DNA of 64,000 bases from Frigidibacter sp. RF13 (GTDB lineage Bacteria; Pseudomonadota; Alphaproteobacteria; Rhodobacterales; Rhodobacteraceae), in contig NZ_JAPNUE010000010.1 of NCBI RefSeq assembly GCF_026626305.1, positions 1 through 64,000 of the forward strand. The letters are read 5' to 3'. The first letter of the stretch is position 1; each line of letters starts with the position of its first letter. This document shows positions 27,701 to 38,246 of the stretch, one piece after another. A program made the position numbers and the translations under genes. Below the pieces are notes generated by a model. That model was not told the DNA's origin. It searched no databases and saw only the letters and a list, made by a program, of their open reading frames with translations.

Positions 27701-29596
27701 CTATCTGAAGGCCCCGGCGGCTTTCAGCGCCTCGGCCTTTTCGGGGTTATACCACCAGAAGTCCAGTTCGCCACGCCCATAGGGCGGCATTTTCTCGGGC
27801 CGCTCGAACATGTCGTAATAGGCAACGGTATATTTGTCCTTGTGCCATTGCGGCACCCAGATCCGGATCGCCCTAAGAACCCGGTCCAGCGCCTTGACCG
27901 CCGGGATCAGCCTGGCCTTGGTGTCGGCCTCCAGCACGTTGGTGATCAGCGCGTCCACCGTAGGATCGGCAAGGCCCGAGGTGTTGAAGACATCGTTCAC
28001 GCCTTCGCTGCCGAAATACTGGCGCAGGCCCGCGCCGGGCTCATAGCCGGTGGGGAACTGGTCGGTCATCATGTCGAAGTCGAACTTGCGGCTGCGGTCG
28101 GTGAATTGCGATGTGTCGACATGGTCGATGATCGCCTCGATGCCGAGCTTCGTCAGGTTCTCGATGAACGGGTTGATGATCCGGTCGAAGGCATCGTCGT
28201 TTTCAAGGAACTCGACGCGCAGCACCTCGCCCTTTTCATTGCGCCGCTTGCCGTCGTCACCAACCGTCCAGCCCGCCTCGTCGAGTAGGGCCGAGGCCTT
28301 GCGCAGGTTGCCGCGGTCAAGCTGCCTGTCGCCCGAAACCGGCGCCATCACCGGTTCCTGATCGAGAACCCCGGGCGGCAGCGCCGCAGCAAAGGGTTCA
28401 AGGATCGCAAGTTCCTCGGCCGAGGGCAGGCCGGTCGCAGCCAGCTCGCTGTTTTCCCAGAAAGAATTGATGCGGGTGTAAAGGCCGTAGAAAAGGGTTT
28501 CGTTCGACCATTCGAAATTGAACATCAGCCCGATCGCCTCGCGCACGCGCACATCCTTGAACTTGTCGCGCCGCATGTTGAAGACGAAGGACTGGCCGTT
28601 AGCGATATTGCCGTGGTGGATTTCCTCTTTCCTGACCCAGCCTTTCTGGATCGCCGGAAAATCGTAGGAGGTGGCCCAGAATTTCGAGGAATTCTCGTCG
28701 CGGAAGCTGAAGGCGCCAGACTTGAACCCTTCGAAGGCAGCGGTCGGATCGCCGAAATATTCGATCCGGATCGTATCGAAGTTGTTGCGGCCCCGGTTGA
28801 TCGGCAGATCGTTGCCCCAATAATCGGGGTTCCGCTTGTAGACCACGCGCTGGTTGATGTCGTAGCGGTCAAGCTTGTAGGGGCCTGATCCGATGCCGGG
28901 GTCGAGCCGGGATTCGTCAAGCTTCGCGCCCGTGTCAGTGTACCATTTCTTCGACACCACCAGCATGCCACCCGCCATCTGGATTCTGTCGCGTACCGGG
29001 CTTTCGGCCTTGAATGCATATTTCACGCGGTGAGGGTCCAGAACCTCGACACCCTCGACGAACTGACCGAGTACGGTCGAGAAAGAGGGCAGGCCGTCCT
29101 TCAGGAAAAGCTCGTAGGTGAAAAGCACGTCATCGGCTGTCAGGGGCGAACCATCCGAGAATTTCGCTTCCGGTCGCATGTTGAAGATGACCCAGCTTTT
29201 GTCCTCGGGATATTCGATGGTCGAACAGATCAGGCAGTAAAGCGATCCGATCTCGTCGGCCGTGCCGATCATCATGTCTTCATAGCCGATATTGGCGAGG
29301 ACGGCACCGGAGCCCTTCTGCGTATACGGATTGAAACTGTCGAATGTGCCGACAGTTGAGAGGGATATCTCGCCGCCCTTCGGCGCGTCGGGGTTCACGT
29401 AATCCAGATGCTGGAAATCCGGCCCGTATTTCGGCGGGTCGCCGAACGTGGTGATTGCGTGCGCGCTGATGATGTTTTCCTCGGCCCGCACCGCGCCGAC
29501 GGTCAGCAAAAGCGCCGCGCCCGCGATCAGTGTTCCAGCCCAGAAAGCACGCAGCCGGTGGTCGGCGACAAGGGGCAGGCTGGCGCTTCGGGTCAT
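27701..29596 (-). CDS. yejA: Periplasmic peptide-binding protein YejA-like
   Basis: The 631-aa protein has a signal peptide ending GAVRA, then AHAITTFGDPPKYGPDFQHLDYVNPDAPKGG, the typical opening of YejA. It is a cluster C solute-binding protein of the size expected for oligopeptide receptors. In enterics the Yej system imports microcin C-type peptides; in alphaproteobacteria natural substrates are peptides from cell-envelope turnover or the medium, which is family knowledge and not visible here. It is the first gene of the minus-strand yejABEF-glycosyltransferase operon. Confidence 0.9.
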   Translation of the reverse strand: MTRSASLPLVADHRLRAFWAGTLIAGAALLLTVGAVRAEENIISAHAITTFGDPPKYGPDFQHLDYVNPDAPKGGEISLSTVGTFDSFNPYTQKGSGAVLANIGYEDMMIGTADEIGSLYCLICSTIEYPEDKSWVIFNMRPEAKFSDGSPLTADDVLFTYELFLKDGLPSFSTVLGQFVEGVEVLDPHRVKYAFKAESPVRDRIQMAGGMLVVSKKWYTDTGAKLDESRLDPGIGSGPYKLDRYDINQRVVYKRNPDYWGNDLPINRGRNNFDTIRIEYFGDPTAAFEGFKSGAFSFRDENSSKFWATSYDFPAIQKGWVRKEEIHHGNIANGQSFVFNMRRDKFKDVRVREAIGLMFNFEWSNETLFYGLYTRINSFWENSELAATGLPSAEELAILEPFAAALPPGVLDQEPVMAPVSGDRQLDRGNLRKASALLDEAGWTVGDDGKRRNEKGEVLRVEFLENDDAFDRIINPFIENLTKLGIEAIIDHVDTSQFTDRSRKFDFDMMTDQFPTGYEPGAGLRQYFGSEGVNDVFNTSGLADPTVDALITNVLEADTKARLIPAVKALDRVLRAIRIWVPQWHKDKYTVAYYDMFERPEKMPPYGRGELDFWWYNPEKAEALKAAGAFR

Positions 29597-29682
29597 GGGC
29601 AGTCTCCGATGTTTTTCTCAAGCTAGACCGGCGCGGCCCCTGTCATCAAGTCGCGTTGGGGTGATCGGGACGTGAAATGAAA

Positions 29683-29705
29683 AGGGCCGCCCAGCGGGCG
29701 GCCCT
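29683..29705 (-). terminator. Rho-independent terminator after the cytochrome c gene
   Basis: AGGGCCGCCC and GGGCGGCCCT form a perfect 10-bp stem with loop AGC. On the minus strand it is followed by TTTTCATTT. It lies 22 bases downstream of the cytochrome stop codon. Confidence 0.85.
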
Positions 29706-29727
29706 GAAAAACATCCTGTGGCTCAGA

Positions 29728-30255
29728 TCAGCCGCCAAGGCCCTGCAGATAGGCAATGAGGTTCGCGCGGTCCTCGATCTTCGGCAGTCCGGCGAAAGCC
29801 ATCTTGGTGCCCGGCGCATAGCCCTTGGGGCTCGCGAGGAATTCGTTCAGACGCTCCGGCTCCCAGTTGCCGCCGAGGCCCTTGAGCGCGTCGGAGAAGC
29901 CGAAATCGGCGACCGAGCCGATCCCGCGCCCAACAACGCCGTCCAAGTGCGGGCCGGTGCCGTTGGTGCCGTCGACCTTGTGGCAGGCCTTGCACTTGCC
30001 GAAGACCTTTTCACCCGCCGCAGCATCGGCCGCCGCGAACACGGTCGCGAAATCGGGCCCGGCCTCGGCCGCCTCACCCTCGCCGCCGCCTTCGGCGCCG
30101 GTGTCGATCGAATAGGCCTGCGCCACTTCCTCGCCGCCGTGGCCTTCCACACCGGTATGATAGAGCGACTCTGCCGCCCATTTGCCCAGAAGGAAGATCA
30201 GGAAAGCACCGCAGAGCGCGCCGCCGGCCTTCGTTACAGTCATCGTGTCGAACAT
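29728..30255 (-). CDS. cycM: Membrane-anchored cytochrome c (cytochrome cy / c552 type)
   Basis: The 175-aa protein has an uncleaved N-terminal anchor ([22 protein letters not shown], residues 11-32), an Ala/Gly/Glu-rich flexible linker (40-68) and a class I cytochrome c domain. The haem site is CKACH (Cys88, Cys91, His92), and the likely axial Met lies in [10 protein letters not shown]. Tethered cytochromes of this type carry electrons from the bc1 complex to cbb3 or aa3 oxidases, and in denitrifiers to periplasmic reductases. The symbol could equally be cycY. It is divergent from pheA. Confidence 0.88.
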   Translation of the reverse strand: MFDTMTVTKAGGALCGAFLIFLLGKWAAESLYHTGVEGHGGEEVAQAYSIDTGAEGGGEGEAAEAGPDFATVFAAADAAAGEKVFGKCKACHKVDGTNGTGPHLDGVVGRGIGSVADFGFSDALKGLGGNWEPERLNEFLASPKGYAPGTKMAFAGLPKIEDRANLIAYLQGLGG

Positions 30256-30374
30256 GTCGCGCCTCGGGTCTTGGCTGGTTTGCGGGCTATCTATCCGCTT
30301 CCCCCGCCGGGGATCAAGGTATAGTTAGCGCGGCGAATTGCCCTTTTTGGGGCCAGCCGCATGTGGGGAACGCC

Positions 30375-31214
30375 ATGAAGGGTCGCATTGCCTTCCAGGG
30401 AGAGCCGGGAGCCTATTCGCATCAGGCCTGCCGCCAGGCGCGGCCGGAGATGGAGGCGCTGCCCTGCGCGACCTTCGAGGACGCGATCGAGGCCTGCCGC
30501 CGGGGGGATGCCGACCTCGCCATGCTGCCAGTCGAGAATTCGACCTACGGGCGGGTGGCCGACATCCATCACCTGCTGCCGGAAAGCGGCCTTCACATCG
30601 TTGATGAAGCTTTCGTGCGCGTCCATATCAACCTCTTGGCGGTTCCCGGAACGCGGCTTGAGGCGGTCGAGGGCGCGATGAGCCATACGGTGCTTCTGGG
30701 CCAGTGCCGGGGTTTCATGAAGCAACATGGCATCCGGCCCGTCACCGGCGCCGACACCGCCGGGTCCGCCCGCCATGTCAGCGAACTGGCCGACCCGAAG
30801 CTCGCAGCCCTCGCCTCGGAACTCGCCGGCGAGATCTACGGGCTCGAAGTGCTGGCCCGCCATATCGAGGACAAGTCGAACAATACCACCCGTTTCCTGG
30901 TGATGGCACGCGAGCCGGACCTGAAGCGCCGGGGCGACGACGGGATGATGACTTCGTTCGTCTTCCGGGTCCGCAACATTCCGGCCGCGCTTTACAAGGC
31001 GATGGGCGGGTTCGCCACGAATGGCGTGAACATGACCAAGCTGGAAAGCTACATGGTCGATGGTGTTTTCTCCGCCACCCAGTTCTACGCCGACATCGAA
31101 GGTCACCCCGACGATGCCAACGTCCAGCGCGCGCTGGAGGAATTGGCCTATTTCACCTCATACATGAAGCTTCTGGGCGTCTACCCCGCCGACCCGATGC
31201 GCCACGGTGCCTGA
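30375..31214 (+). CDS. pheA: Prephenate dehydratase
   Basis: This 279-aa monofunctional enzyme converts prephenate to phenylpyruvate for phenylalanine synthesis. The catalytic domain opens IAFQGEPGAYSHQAC and has LPVENSTYGRV and the conserved NTTRFLVM motif. A C-terminal ACT domain carries the feedback-site TKLESYMVDG (ESRP-like region) and should bind phenylalanine. There is no chorismate mutase domain. ATG 30375 has GGGGAA upstream; GTG 30363 is the alternative. It adds to the aroC/aroA aromatic genes elsewhere in the window. Confidence 0.93.
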   Translation: MKGRIAFQGEPGAYSHQACRQARPEMEALPCATFEDAIEACRRGDADLAMLPVENSTYGRVADIHHLLPESGLHIVDEAFVRVHINLLAVPGTRLEAVEGAMSHTVLLGQCRGFMKQHGIRPVTGADTAGSARHVSELADPKLAALASELAGEIYGLEVLARHIEDKSNNTTRFLVMAREPDLKRRGDDGMMTSFVFRVRNIPAALYKAMGGFATNGVNMTKLESYMVDGVFSATQFYADIEGHPDDANVQRALEELAYFTSYMKLLGVYPADPMRHGA

Positions 31215-31321
31215 GTGCGGCATACCTGGCCGCGTCTGACCGGCGGCTGCCCTTGGGTGTACAGCCATGCGCTTCCCGGGCGGCGGGGCTTTTCGGCCCT
31301 TCTGAACGACTTCAACCGGAC

Positions 31322-31335
31322 ATGATTTAAATCAA
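31322..31335 (+). promoter_or_regulatory. FNR/Dnr-type box upstream of the nos operon
   Basis: ATGAT-TTAA-ATCAA matches the TTGAT-N4-ATCAA consensus at all but one position. Its centre is at 31328.5, which for a typical -41.5 site predicts transcription start near 31370, upstream of the nosC ATG at 31428. Both a Dnr-like gene (41093) and fnrL (58794) in the window encode regulators able to read such a box. Confidence 0.75.
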
Positions 31336-31427
31336 GGCGCGCTGTTGCGCTGCGGTGCATTGGTTTGGCCGAGAAAGCTGTGGGGCGTGGTGCTGCCGCA
31401 GCGGAAACGGAACGAATCGAGCGGCGC

Positions 31428-31919
31428 ATGCGTCCCCCGGCATGGAAATTCGGCCCGACGGCTAGATTGGCCGAGTTTGGGCGTCGGTGCCTGAACCTGT
31501 GCCTGATCCTGCTGCTCGCACTCGGTCTCGGGCTCGCAGGCCTGCCGCATGCCAGATCCGCCGCAGGTGCGATCGCGTACGAGATTTGCGCGGATGGGGG
31601 CAGCGGGACGGTCTGGCTCGACGCCTCAGGCGCACCTGCCCAGCCGATGAAGGATTGCCAGAAATGCCCGCAATGCCTGATCGCCGGGCTGGGCGCGATC
31701 TTCGCAGGCTCACCTCTGTTCGCGCGCCGCGATGCGCGGCGCCGGGTCGTATGGCGCCTGTCCGACAAAAGCGCACCTGTACGCCACGAAAGCCGCGCGA
31801 CCGCGCGCGGCCCCCCGGCTTCACATCCTGATCTGACTGCCTTGGGCTTTGCCAGGGGTCGCACGCGCGTTGTGCCCCCGGCCCCCTCCGGGCGGCTTTC
31901 CGAGGGCGCCCAGAGATGA
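31428..31919 (+). CDS. nosC: NosC-like protein, first gene of the nos operon
   Basis: The 163-aa protein has a hydrophobic signal or anchor (CLNLCLILLLALGLGLAGLP, residues 21-40) and a C-x2-C-x2-C motif (Cys77, 80, 83; CQKCPQC) in a DUF2946-like context (YEICADGGSGTVWLDASG). In Paracoccus denitrificans a CxxCxxC protein, NosC, precedes nosR, and this gene has the same place. The motif may bind copper; function is not established. The frame is open back to TTG 31365, but that codon would lie before the predicted transcription start, so ATG 31428 is preferred. It overlaps nosR (ATGA). Confidence 0.68.
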   Translation: MRPPAWKFGPTARLAEFGRRCLNLCLILLLALGLGLAGLPHARSAAGAIAYEICADGGSGTVWLDASGAPAQPMKDCQKCPQCLIAGLGAIFAGSPLFARRDARRRVVWRLSDKSAPVRHESRATARGPPASHPDLTALGFARGRTRVVPPAPSGRLSEGAQR

Positions 31920-34093
31920 GATACCTCCGTTTCCTTCTATCGCTTGCCATTCTCTGGCTCGCCGTGCTGCCCGCAGCGGCGGACACGGTGCTTGCCAAAT
32001 ATCTGCCCGAGGTTGCCGCCGGCGATCTGGTCGAGGGTGCCGACGGGTTCGGCCCGCCCCGCGATGATCTGGCGGTTGCGCCGGTCCTTAAGGGCGGCGA
32101 AACCATCGGCTGGGCCTTCGTCACATCGGATTTCGTCGGCACGACCGGCTATTCCGGCAAGCCGATCCACACGATGGTCGCCATCGACACGGATGCGAAG
32201 GTCATCGGTGTCGCGCTGGTGAAACATTCCGAGCCGATCGTCCTCATCGGCATTCCTGACGCCAAGGTGAAGGCGCTCGCCGCGGCCTATGTCGGCCTCG
32301 ATCTGGTGGCCGAGGCGCAGGCGGGCGGCACCTCGCACGATGTTGACATCATCTCGGGCGCCACGGTCACGGTGATGGTCATCGACGATTCCATCGTACG
32401 ATCGGGCCTAAAGGTGGCACGCGCGCTTGGCCTTGGCGGGCTTGCGCCCGAAACAAAGGCGGCAGGTCCGCGCTTCGAGATCAATCCAGAGGCCGGTGCC
32501 GCGGCGGATTGGACGGCGCTGGAAGGCGACGGCACGATCCGGCGTCTGTCACTGGATGTGGGTCAGGTGAACGCCGCATTTGCGGGGCTTGAAGACAAGC
32601 GCGCGGCCGAACGCGCGATGACAGAGGCGCCCGACACGAACTTCATCGAGATGGAAACCGCGCTCGTCTCGGTGCCCGCCATCGGCAAGGCGGTGTTGGG
32701 CGAGGCGGAATATGCCAACCTGACGGGCTGGCTTCAGCCCGGCGAACAGGCGATCGCCGTGGTCGGGCGCGGCCTCTACAGTTTCAAGGGCTCAGGCTAT
32801 GTCCGGGGCGGCATCTTCGACCGGATCGTGCTGATACAGGGCGATGTTTCGGTCCGCTTCCGCGACAAGATGCACCGCAGGCTGGTGGCGGTTACCACCC
32901 CGGGCGCGCCCGCGTTCACCGAGGCCGACCTCTTCAAGATCCCCGCCGATGTCGGCTTCGACCCGGCCGAGCCGTTCCGCATCCAGCTTCTGGTGCAGCG
33001 CGAGGTCGGGCCGATCGAAAAACTCTTCACCACCTTCGACCTTGGCTACCAGCTGCCGTCCGCCTACTTGCGTCCGGTGGTCGCCGAACCGGCACCAGCC
33101 GTGGCTGATACCGCCGGAGCGGAGGACGAAAGCGCGGCGCAGGCGCTCCTGTGGAAGAAGATATGGCAGGGCTCGAAGGTCGAGATCGCCGGACTGGTCG
33201 CCATGCTGATCGTGCTGACCGCCGTCTTCTTCTTCCAGATCTGGACAACACGGAACGAGCGCGCCTTCTTCTGGTTCCGCATCGCCTATCTGACCGTCAC
33301 GCTCGTCTTCCTCGGCTGGTATGCGAACGCCCAGCTTTCTGTCGTGAACCTGATGGCCCTCTTCGGCGCGCTGGTCACGGGCTTCAGCTGGCAGGCCTTC
33401 CTCCTCGATCCCCTCACCTTCATCCTGTGGTTCGCCGTCGCCGCCGCCCTGCTCTTCTGGGGACGTGGGGCCTATTGCGGCTGGCTTTGCCCCTTCGGCG
33501 CGCTGCAGGAACTGACGAACCGCGCGGCCAAGGCGCTGCATATCCCGCAATGGACGCTGCCCTGGGGACTGCACGAACGGCTCTGGCCGATCAAATACAT
33601 GATCTTCCTCGGTCTCTTCGGCGTGTCGCTGATGTCGATCGAACAGGCCGAACATCTGGCCGAGGTCGAGCCGTTCAAGACCGCGATCATCCTGAAATTC
33701 ATCCGCGCATGGCCGTTCGTAGCCTACGCCGCCGCACTGCTGATCGCGGGGCTGTTCGTTGAACGGTTCTACTGCCGCTATCTCTGCCCGCTGGGTGCCG
33801 CCCTCGCCATTCCGGCACGTATACGCATGTTCGACTGGCTGAAGCGCTACAAGGACTGCGGCAATCCCTGCCAGACCTGCGCCAACCAATGCATGGTCCA
33901 GGCCATTCATCCGACGGGGGAGATCAACCCCAACGAATGCCTGAACTGCCTGCATTGCCAGGTTCTCTACCAATCCAAGACGACCTGCCCGGTCGTGATC
34001 AAGAAGCTGAAACGGCGCGAGGCCGTGGGTTCCGCCACGCCGCGCGACATTTCCGGGCACCCGAACCACCCCAAACAGCAACCTGCCGAATGA
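31916..34093 (+). CDS. nosR: NosR, flavin and Fe-S electron donor/regulator of nitrous oxide reduction
   Basis: The 725-aa polytopic protein starts with a signal peptide, then a periplasmic FMN-binding domain with the flavinylation motif SGAT (near residues 149-152). About six membrane helices follow. Two cytoplasmic polyferredoxin-like motifs ([21 protein letters not shown]) come next, and two 4Fe-4S sites at the C-terminus ([12 protein letters not shown] and CLNCLHC). It feeds electrons to NosZ and is needed for nosZ expression. FMN attachment is by NosX, encoded in the same operon. Length is normal. Confidence 0.95.
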   Translation: MRYLRFLLSLAILWLAVLPAAADTVLAKYLPEVAAGDLVEGADGFGPPRDDLAVAPVLKGGETIGWAFVTSDFVGTTGYSGKPIHTMVAIDTDAKVIGVALVKHSEPIVLIGIPDAKVKALAAAYVGLDLVAEAQAGGTSHDVDIISGATVTVMVIDDSIVRSGLKVARALGLGGLAPETKAAGPRFEINPEAGAAADWTALEGDGTIRRLSLDVGQVNAAFAGLEDKRAAERAMTEAPDTNFIEMETALVSVPAIGKAVLGEAEYANLTGWLQPGEQAIAVVGRGLYSFKGSGYVRGGIFDRIVLIQGDVSVRFRDKMHRRLVAVTTPGAPAFTEADLFKIPADVGFDPAEPFRIQLLVQREVGPIEKLFTTFDLGYQLPSAYLRPVVAEPAPAVADTAGAEDESAAQALLWKKIWQGSKVEIAGLVAMLIVLTAVFFFQIWTTRNERAFFWFRIAYLTVTLVFLGWYANAQLSVVNLMALFGALVTGFSWQAFLLDPLTFILWFAVAAALLFWGRGAYCGWLCPFGALQELTNRAAKALHIPQWTLPWGLHERLWPIKYMIFLGLFGVSLMSIEQAEHLAEVEPFKTAIILKFIRAWPFVAYAAALLIAGLFVERFYCRYLCPLGAALAIPARIRMFDWLKRYKDCGNPCQTCANQCMVQAIHPTGEINPNECLNCLHCQVLYQSKTTCPVVIKKLKRREAVGSATPRDISGHPNHPKQQPAE

Positions 34094-34104
34094 AAGGACA
34101 GATC

Positions 34105-36045
34105 ATGTCTGACGACCTGAAGAATCGCATTTCCCGGCGCGGCCTTCTCGGCGCCACCGCCGGAACCGCAGCGCTTGCCGGCGCCTTCGCCGGGCGCGCG
34201 ACCCTGACCGGCGGCGCTGTCGGTGTCGCGGCGCTCGCCTCTTCCGCGACGGCGGCGGGCGCGACCGAGGCAGCGACCGTCGCCCCCGGCCAGCTTGACG
34301 AATACTACGGCTTCTGGTCCTCGGGCCAGACCGGTGAGATGCGCATCCTCGGCATCCCCTCGATGCGCGAACTGATGCGGGTGCCGGTCTTCAACCGCTG
34401 CTCGGCCAGCGGCTGGGGCCAGACCAACGAATCGATCCGCATCCACCAGCGCACGATGACCGACAAGACCAAGGCCTTCCTTGCGGCGAACGGCAAGAAG
34501 ATCCACGACAATGGCGATCTTCACCATGTCCACATGTCCTTCACCGAAGGCAAGTACGACGGCCGCCATCTGTACATGAACGACAAGGCCAACACCCGCG
34601 TGGCGCGCGTGCGCTGCGACGTGATGAAGTGCGACGCGATCCTTGAGATCCCAAATGCCAAGGGCATCCATGGCCTGCGTCCGCAGAAGTGGCCGCGCAC
34701 CAACTATGTCTTCGCCAACGGCGAGGACGAGGCGCCGCTGGTCAACGACGGTTCGACCATGAAGGACGTGAGCACCTATGTGAACGTCTTCACCGCTGTC
34801 GATGCCGACAAGTGGGATGTCGCCTGGCAGGTCCTGGTGTCCGGCAACCTCGACAATACCGATGCTGACTACGAGGGCAAATGGGCCTTCTCGACCTCGT
34901 ACAATTCCGAAATGGGCATGACCCTTGCCGACATGACCGCGAGCGAGATGGACCATGTCGTGGTCTTCAATATCGCCGAGATCGAAAAGGCGATCGCGGC
35001 CGGCGCCTATACCGAGCAGAACGGGGTCAAGGTGCTTGACGGCCGGAAGGAAGCGAACAGCCAGTTCACCCGCTACATCCCGATCGCCAACAACCCGCAC
35101 GGCTGCAACATGGCGCCGGACAAGAAGCACCTCTGCATCGGGGGCAAGCTGTCGCCCACGGTCACGGTGATCGACGTCACGCTGCTTGATGCGGTCTTCG
35201 ATGGTGCCGATCCGCGCTCCTGCGTGGTGGCTGAGCCGGAACTGGGCCTCGGGCCGCTGCACAACGCCTTCGACGGGCAGGGCAACGTCTTCACCTCGCT
35301 CTTCCTCGACAGCCAGGTGGTAAAATGGAACATCGACAAGGCCATCGCCGCCTACAAGGGCGAGGCGGTCGATCCGATCCTCGACAAGGTCGATGTCCAG
35401 TACCAGCCCGGCCATCTCAAGACCTCAATGGGCGAGACGCTGGAAGCCGACGGCAAATGGCTTGTGTGCCTGTGCAAGTTCTCGAAGGACCGGTTCCTGA
35501 ACGTGGGTCCGCTGAAACCGGAGAACGATCAGCTGATCGACATTTCCGGCGACAAGATGGTCGTTGTTCACGATGGCCCGAACTTCGCCGAGCCGCATGA
35601 CGCAATCGCGGTGCATGCGTCCAAGATGACCGGCATCAAGTCTGTCTGGGACCGGCAGGATCCGATGTGGGCCGAAACGCGCAAGCAGGCCGAGGCCGAC
35701 GGTGTGGATCTAGACGACTATCAGGATCAGGTGATCCGCGATGGCGACAAGGTGCGGGTCTACATGTCGAGCCAGGCGCCGCAATTCGCGATCGAGGAGT
35801 TTACGGTCAAGGAAGGCGACGAGGTGACGGTGATCGTCACCAACCTCGACGATATCGACGACCTGACGCACGGCTTCACCATGGGCAACCACGGCGTGGC
35901 GATGGAGATCGGGCCGCAGGCCACGAGCTCTGTCACTTTCGTTGCGGGTCAGCCGGGCGTCTATTGGTACTATTGCCAGTGGTTCTGCCACGCTCTGCAC
36001 ATGGAAATGCGCGGCCGGATGTTCGTGGAACCGAAGGCGGCCTGA
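34105..36045 (+). CDS. nosZ: Nitrous oxide reductase NosZ (clade I, Tat-exported)
   Basis: This periplasmic multicopper enzyme reduces N2O to N2. The 646-aa protein begins with a twin-arginine signal ([11 protein letters not shown]), marking clade I. CuZ-site histidines include the DLHHVHMSF stretch, with further ligands in [15 protein letters not shown] and EPHDA. The C-terminal cupredoxin domain has the CuA motif [12 protein letters not shown] preceded by HGF. The ATG at 34105 follows AAAGGA. All catalytic motifs look intact. Confidence 0.97.
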   Translation: MSDDLKNRISRRGLLGATAGTAALAGAFAGRATLTGGAVGVAALASSATAAGATEAATVAPGQLDEYYGFWSSGQTGEMRILGIPSMRELMRVPVFNRCSASGWGQTNESIRIHQRTMTDKTKAFLAANGKKIHDNGDLHHVHMSFTEGKYDGRHLYMNDKANTRVARVRCDVMKCDAILEIPNAKGIHGLRPQKWPRTNYVFANGEDEAPLVNDGSTMKDVSTYVNVFTAVDADKWDVAWQVLVSGNLDNTDADYEGKWAFSTSYNSEMGMTLADMTASEMDHVVVFNIAEIEKAIAAGAYTEQNGVKVLDGRKEANSQFTRYIPIANNPHGCNMAPDKKHLCIGGKLSPTVTVIDVTLLDAVFDGADPRSCVVAEPELGLGPLHNAFDGQGNVFTSLFLDSQVVKWNIDKAIAAYKGEAVDPILDKVDVQYQPGHLKTSMGETLEADGKWLVCLCKFSKDRFLNVGPLKPENDQLIDISGDKMVVVHDGPNFAEPHDAIAVHASKMTGIKSVWDRQDPMWAETRKQAEADGVDLDDYQDQVIRDGDKVRVYMSSQAPQFAIEEFTVKEGDEVTVIVTNLDDIDDLTHGFTMGNHGVAMEIGPQATSSVTFVAGQPGVYWYYCQWFCHALHMEMRGRMFVEPKAA

Positions 36046-36049
36046 TGCC

Positions 36050-37384
36050 ATGAAGTTCCTTCGCCCAGCCTTTCTGCTTGCCCTTCTCCTCGCCTCTGCG
36101 GCGGGGGCGGAAGAGCTGCGGGTGGCGCCGGGCGAAGGAACGCTTGCCATTGCCATCGCCGGGGCTGAACCCGGCGATGTGCTTGCCCTGTCTGCCGGGC
36201 ACTATTCAGGCCCGGTCACGCTCGACCGGACGCTGACCCTGACCGGCCCGGCAGAGGCGGTGATCGACGGCCATGGCCGTGGCACCGTGATCACGGTCAC
36301 TGCCGATGACGTGGTGATCCGTGGTCTGACCGTCACCGGTTCGGGCACCCGCAATTCCGACCTCGATGCCGGGATCAAGATCGTCAAGGGTGCTGACCGC
36401 GCGCTGGTCGAAGGCGTGCGGCTGGAGGCGAACATGCACGGGATCGATGTGCACGGGTCGCGCGACAGTGTGGTGCGAGGCAATGCCATAGTCGGGCTGC
36501 AAAGCGCCCGGATGAACGAGCGCGGCAACGGCATCTATGTCTGGAATGCGCCCGGCACGGTCGTCGAGGGCAATGACATCCGCTTCGGTCGCGACGGCAT
36601 CTTCGCCAATACCTCGCGCGAGAATGCCTTCCGCGACAACCTCTTCCGCGATCTGCGCTTCGCCGTCCACTACATGTACACACACGACAGCGAGGTCAGT
36701 GGCAATATCTCGGTCGGCAATCATCTGGGCTTTGCCATCATGTTCTCGAACAAGGTGGTGGTGAAGGACAACCTCTCGCTCGGCGACCGCGAGCATGGGC
36801 TGATGCTGAACTATGCCAACAGCGCCGACGTCAGCGGCAACCTCGTGCGCGGCGGGGCGAAAAAATGCCTCTTCATCTACAATGCCCACAAGAACCTGAT
36901 CTACCGCAACCGGTTCGAGGGCTGCGGCATCGGCATCCATTTCACCGCCGGGTCGGAGCGCAATGTGCTGACCGAAAACAGCTTCATCGCCAACCGCAAC
37001 CAGGTGAAATATGTAGGCACCCGCCAGATCGAATGGAGCTTCGAGGGGCGGGGCAATTTCTGGTCGGACAACCCGGCCTTCGACCTGAACGGTGACGGGA
37101 TCGCCGATGGCGTCTACCGGCCGAACGACCTGATGGACCATATCCTATGGTCGCAACCTGCCGCCGCACTCCTGACCGGTTCGCCCGCCGTCCAACTGGT
37201 GCGCTGGAGCCAGAAGAGCTTTCCCGCCATCCTGCCCGGTGGTGTGCAGGACGCCTTTCCCTTGATGACGCCCCGAACCATTCCCGTCCCGCCCGCGACC
37301 CTCGCCATGGAGGCGGAGGTAGCGGGCCGCTGGACGCAAGGACAATATGATGACATCGACCCTGAAAATCTCGGCACTCACTAA
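36050..37384 (+). CDS. nosD: NosD, periplasmic beta-helix maturation protein
   Basis: The 444-aa protein has a signal peptide ending AAGA and then repeated beta-helix (CASH) turns, for example RGLTVTGSG, VRGNAIVG, VEGNDIRFGRDG, VSGNISVGN and VKDNLSLGD. NosD works with the NosF/NosY ABC transporter in building the CuZ site of NosZ. The start at 36050 immediately follows nosZ. Its 3' end overlaps nosF by about 35 bases, indicating tight coupling. Confidence 0.94.
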   Translation: MKFLRPAFLLALLLASAAGAEELRVAPGEGTLAIAIAGAEPGDVLALSAGHYSGPVTLDRTLTLTGPAEAVIDGHGRGTVITVTADDVVIRGLTVTGSGTRNSDLDAGIKIVKGADRALVEGVRLEANMHGIDVHGSRDSVVRGNAIVGLQSARMNERGNGIYVWNAPGTVVEGNDIRFGRDGIFANTSRENAFRDNLFRDLRFAVHYMYTHDSEVSGNISVGNHLGFAIMFSNKVVVKDNLSLGDREHGLMLNYANSADVSGNLVRGGAKKCLFIYNAHKNLIYRNRFEGCGIGIHFTAGSERNVLTENSFIANRNQVKYVGTRQIEWSFEGRGNFWSDNPAFDLNGDGIADGVYRPNDLMDHILWSQPAAALLTGSPAVQLVRWSQKSFPAILPGGVQDAFPLMTPRTIPVPPATLAMEAEVAGRWTQGQYDDIDPENLGTH

Positions 37385-38246
37385 GACATTCGCCGGTCTC
37401 AAGGCGCTTGATGCCGTGTCGCTGACGGTCGAGCCGGGCATGCGCGTCGCCCTTCTCGGCCATAATGGCGCGGGCAAGTCGACGCTGATGAAGATCGTGC
37501 TGGGCCTTCTGCCGTTCGACAAGGGCCAGGTCGAGGTCTGCGGCGCCGCGCCCGGGTCGACGGCGGCACGGGCGGGCGTGGCCTATCTGCCGGAAAATGC
37601 CGCCTTCCATCCCGCGCTGACGGGTGAAGAACAGATCGGCCATTACCTCGCACTGCGCGGCGAAAGCCCGAAGGGCGCGCGGGCGCTTCTGGAACGCGTC
37701 GGCCTGCACGAGGCCGCGGGGCGCCGGATCGGGTCCTACTCCAAAGGCATGCGGCAACGGGTCGGCCTTGCGCAGGCGCTGATCGGCAGGCCGAGGCTTC
37801 TGGTTCTGGACGAGCCGACCTCCGGCCTCGATCCGGTCTCGCGCCGCGACTTCTATGAGCTGCTCGACGGCCTCGCGGCCGAGGGCGCGGCAATCCTCCT
37901 CTCGTCCCATGCTTTGACCGAGGTCGAGGCGCGGACCGACCGACTGTTGATCCTGTCGAAGGGGCGCATGGTCGCCTCGGGCACGCTCTCGGACCTGCGG
38001 CGTGAGGCGGCGCTGCCGGTCACCATCCACATGACCGCGCGCAACGGCTATGCAGCCGACATTGCCGCGGCACTTCCCGGCAGCATCCGGTTCGGCGCGG
38101 ACCTTCAGCTGTCCTGCAGTCAGGAAGACAAGCTCGGCGCGCTTGCCCGTGTGACCGGCCTCGGCGACCGGCTGGCCGATATCGAGGTCGTGCCGCCAAG
38201 CCTTGAGGATATCTACAGCCATTTCAGCCGGAGGGACGGGCAATGA
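37350..38246 (+). CDS. nosF: NosF, ABC ATPase for NosZ copper-site maturation
   Basis: The 298-aa ATPase has Walker A GHNGAGKST, signature YSKGMRQR, Walker B LLVLDEPTSGLDP and an H-loop SSHALTE. It pairs with the NosY permease and NosD. ATG 37350 was chosen over ATG 37347 for its spacing to AAGGACA; both lie inside the end of nosD. Its stop overlaps the nosY start by four bases. Confidence 0.94.
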   Translation: MTSTLKISALTKTFAGLKALDAVSLTVEPGMRVALLGHNGAGKSTLMKIVLGLLPFDKGQVEVCGAAPGSTAARAGVAYLPENAAFHPALTGEEQIGHYLALRGESPKGARALLERVGLHEAAGRRIGSYSKGMRQRVGLAQALIGRPRLLVLDEPTSGLDPVSRRDFYELLDGLAAEGAAILLSSHALTEVEARTDRLLILSKGRMVASGTLSDLRREAALPVTIHMTARNGYAADIAAALPGSIRFGADLQLSCSQEDKLGALARVTGLGDRLADIEVVPPSLEDIYSHFSRRDGQ

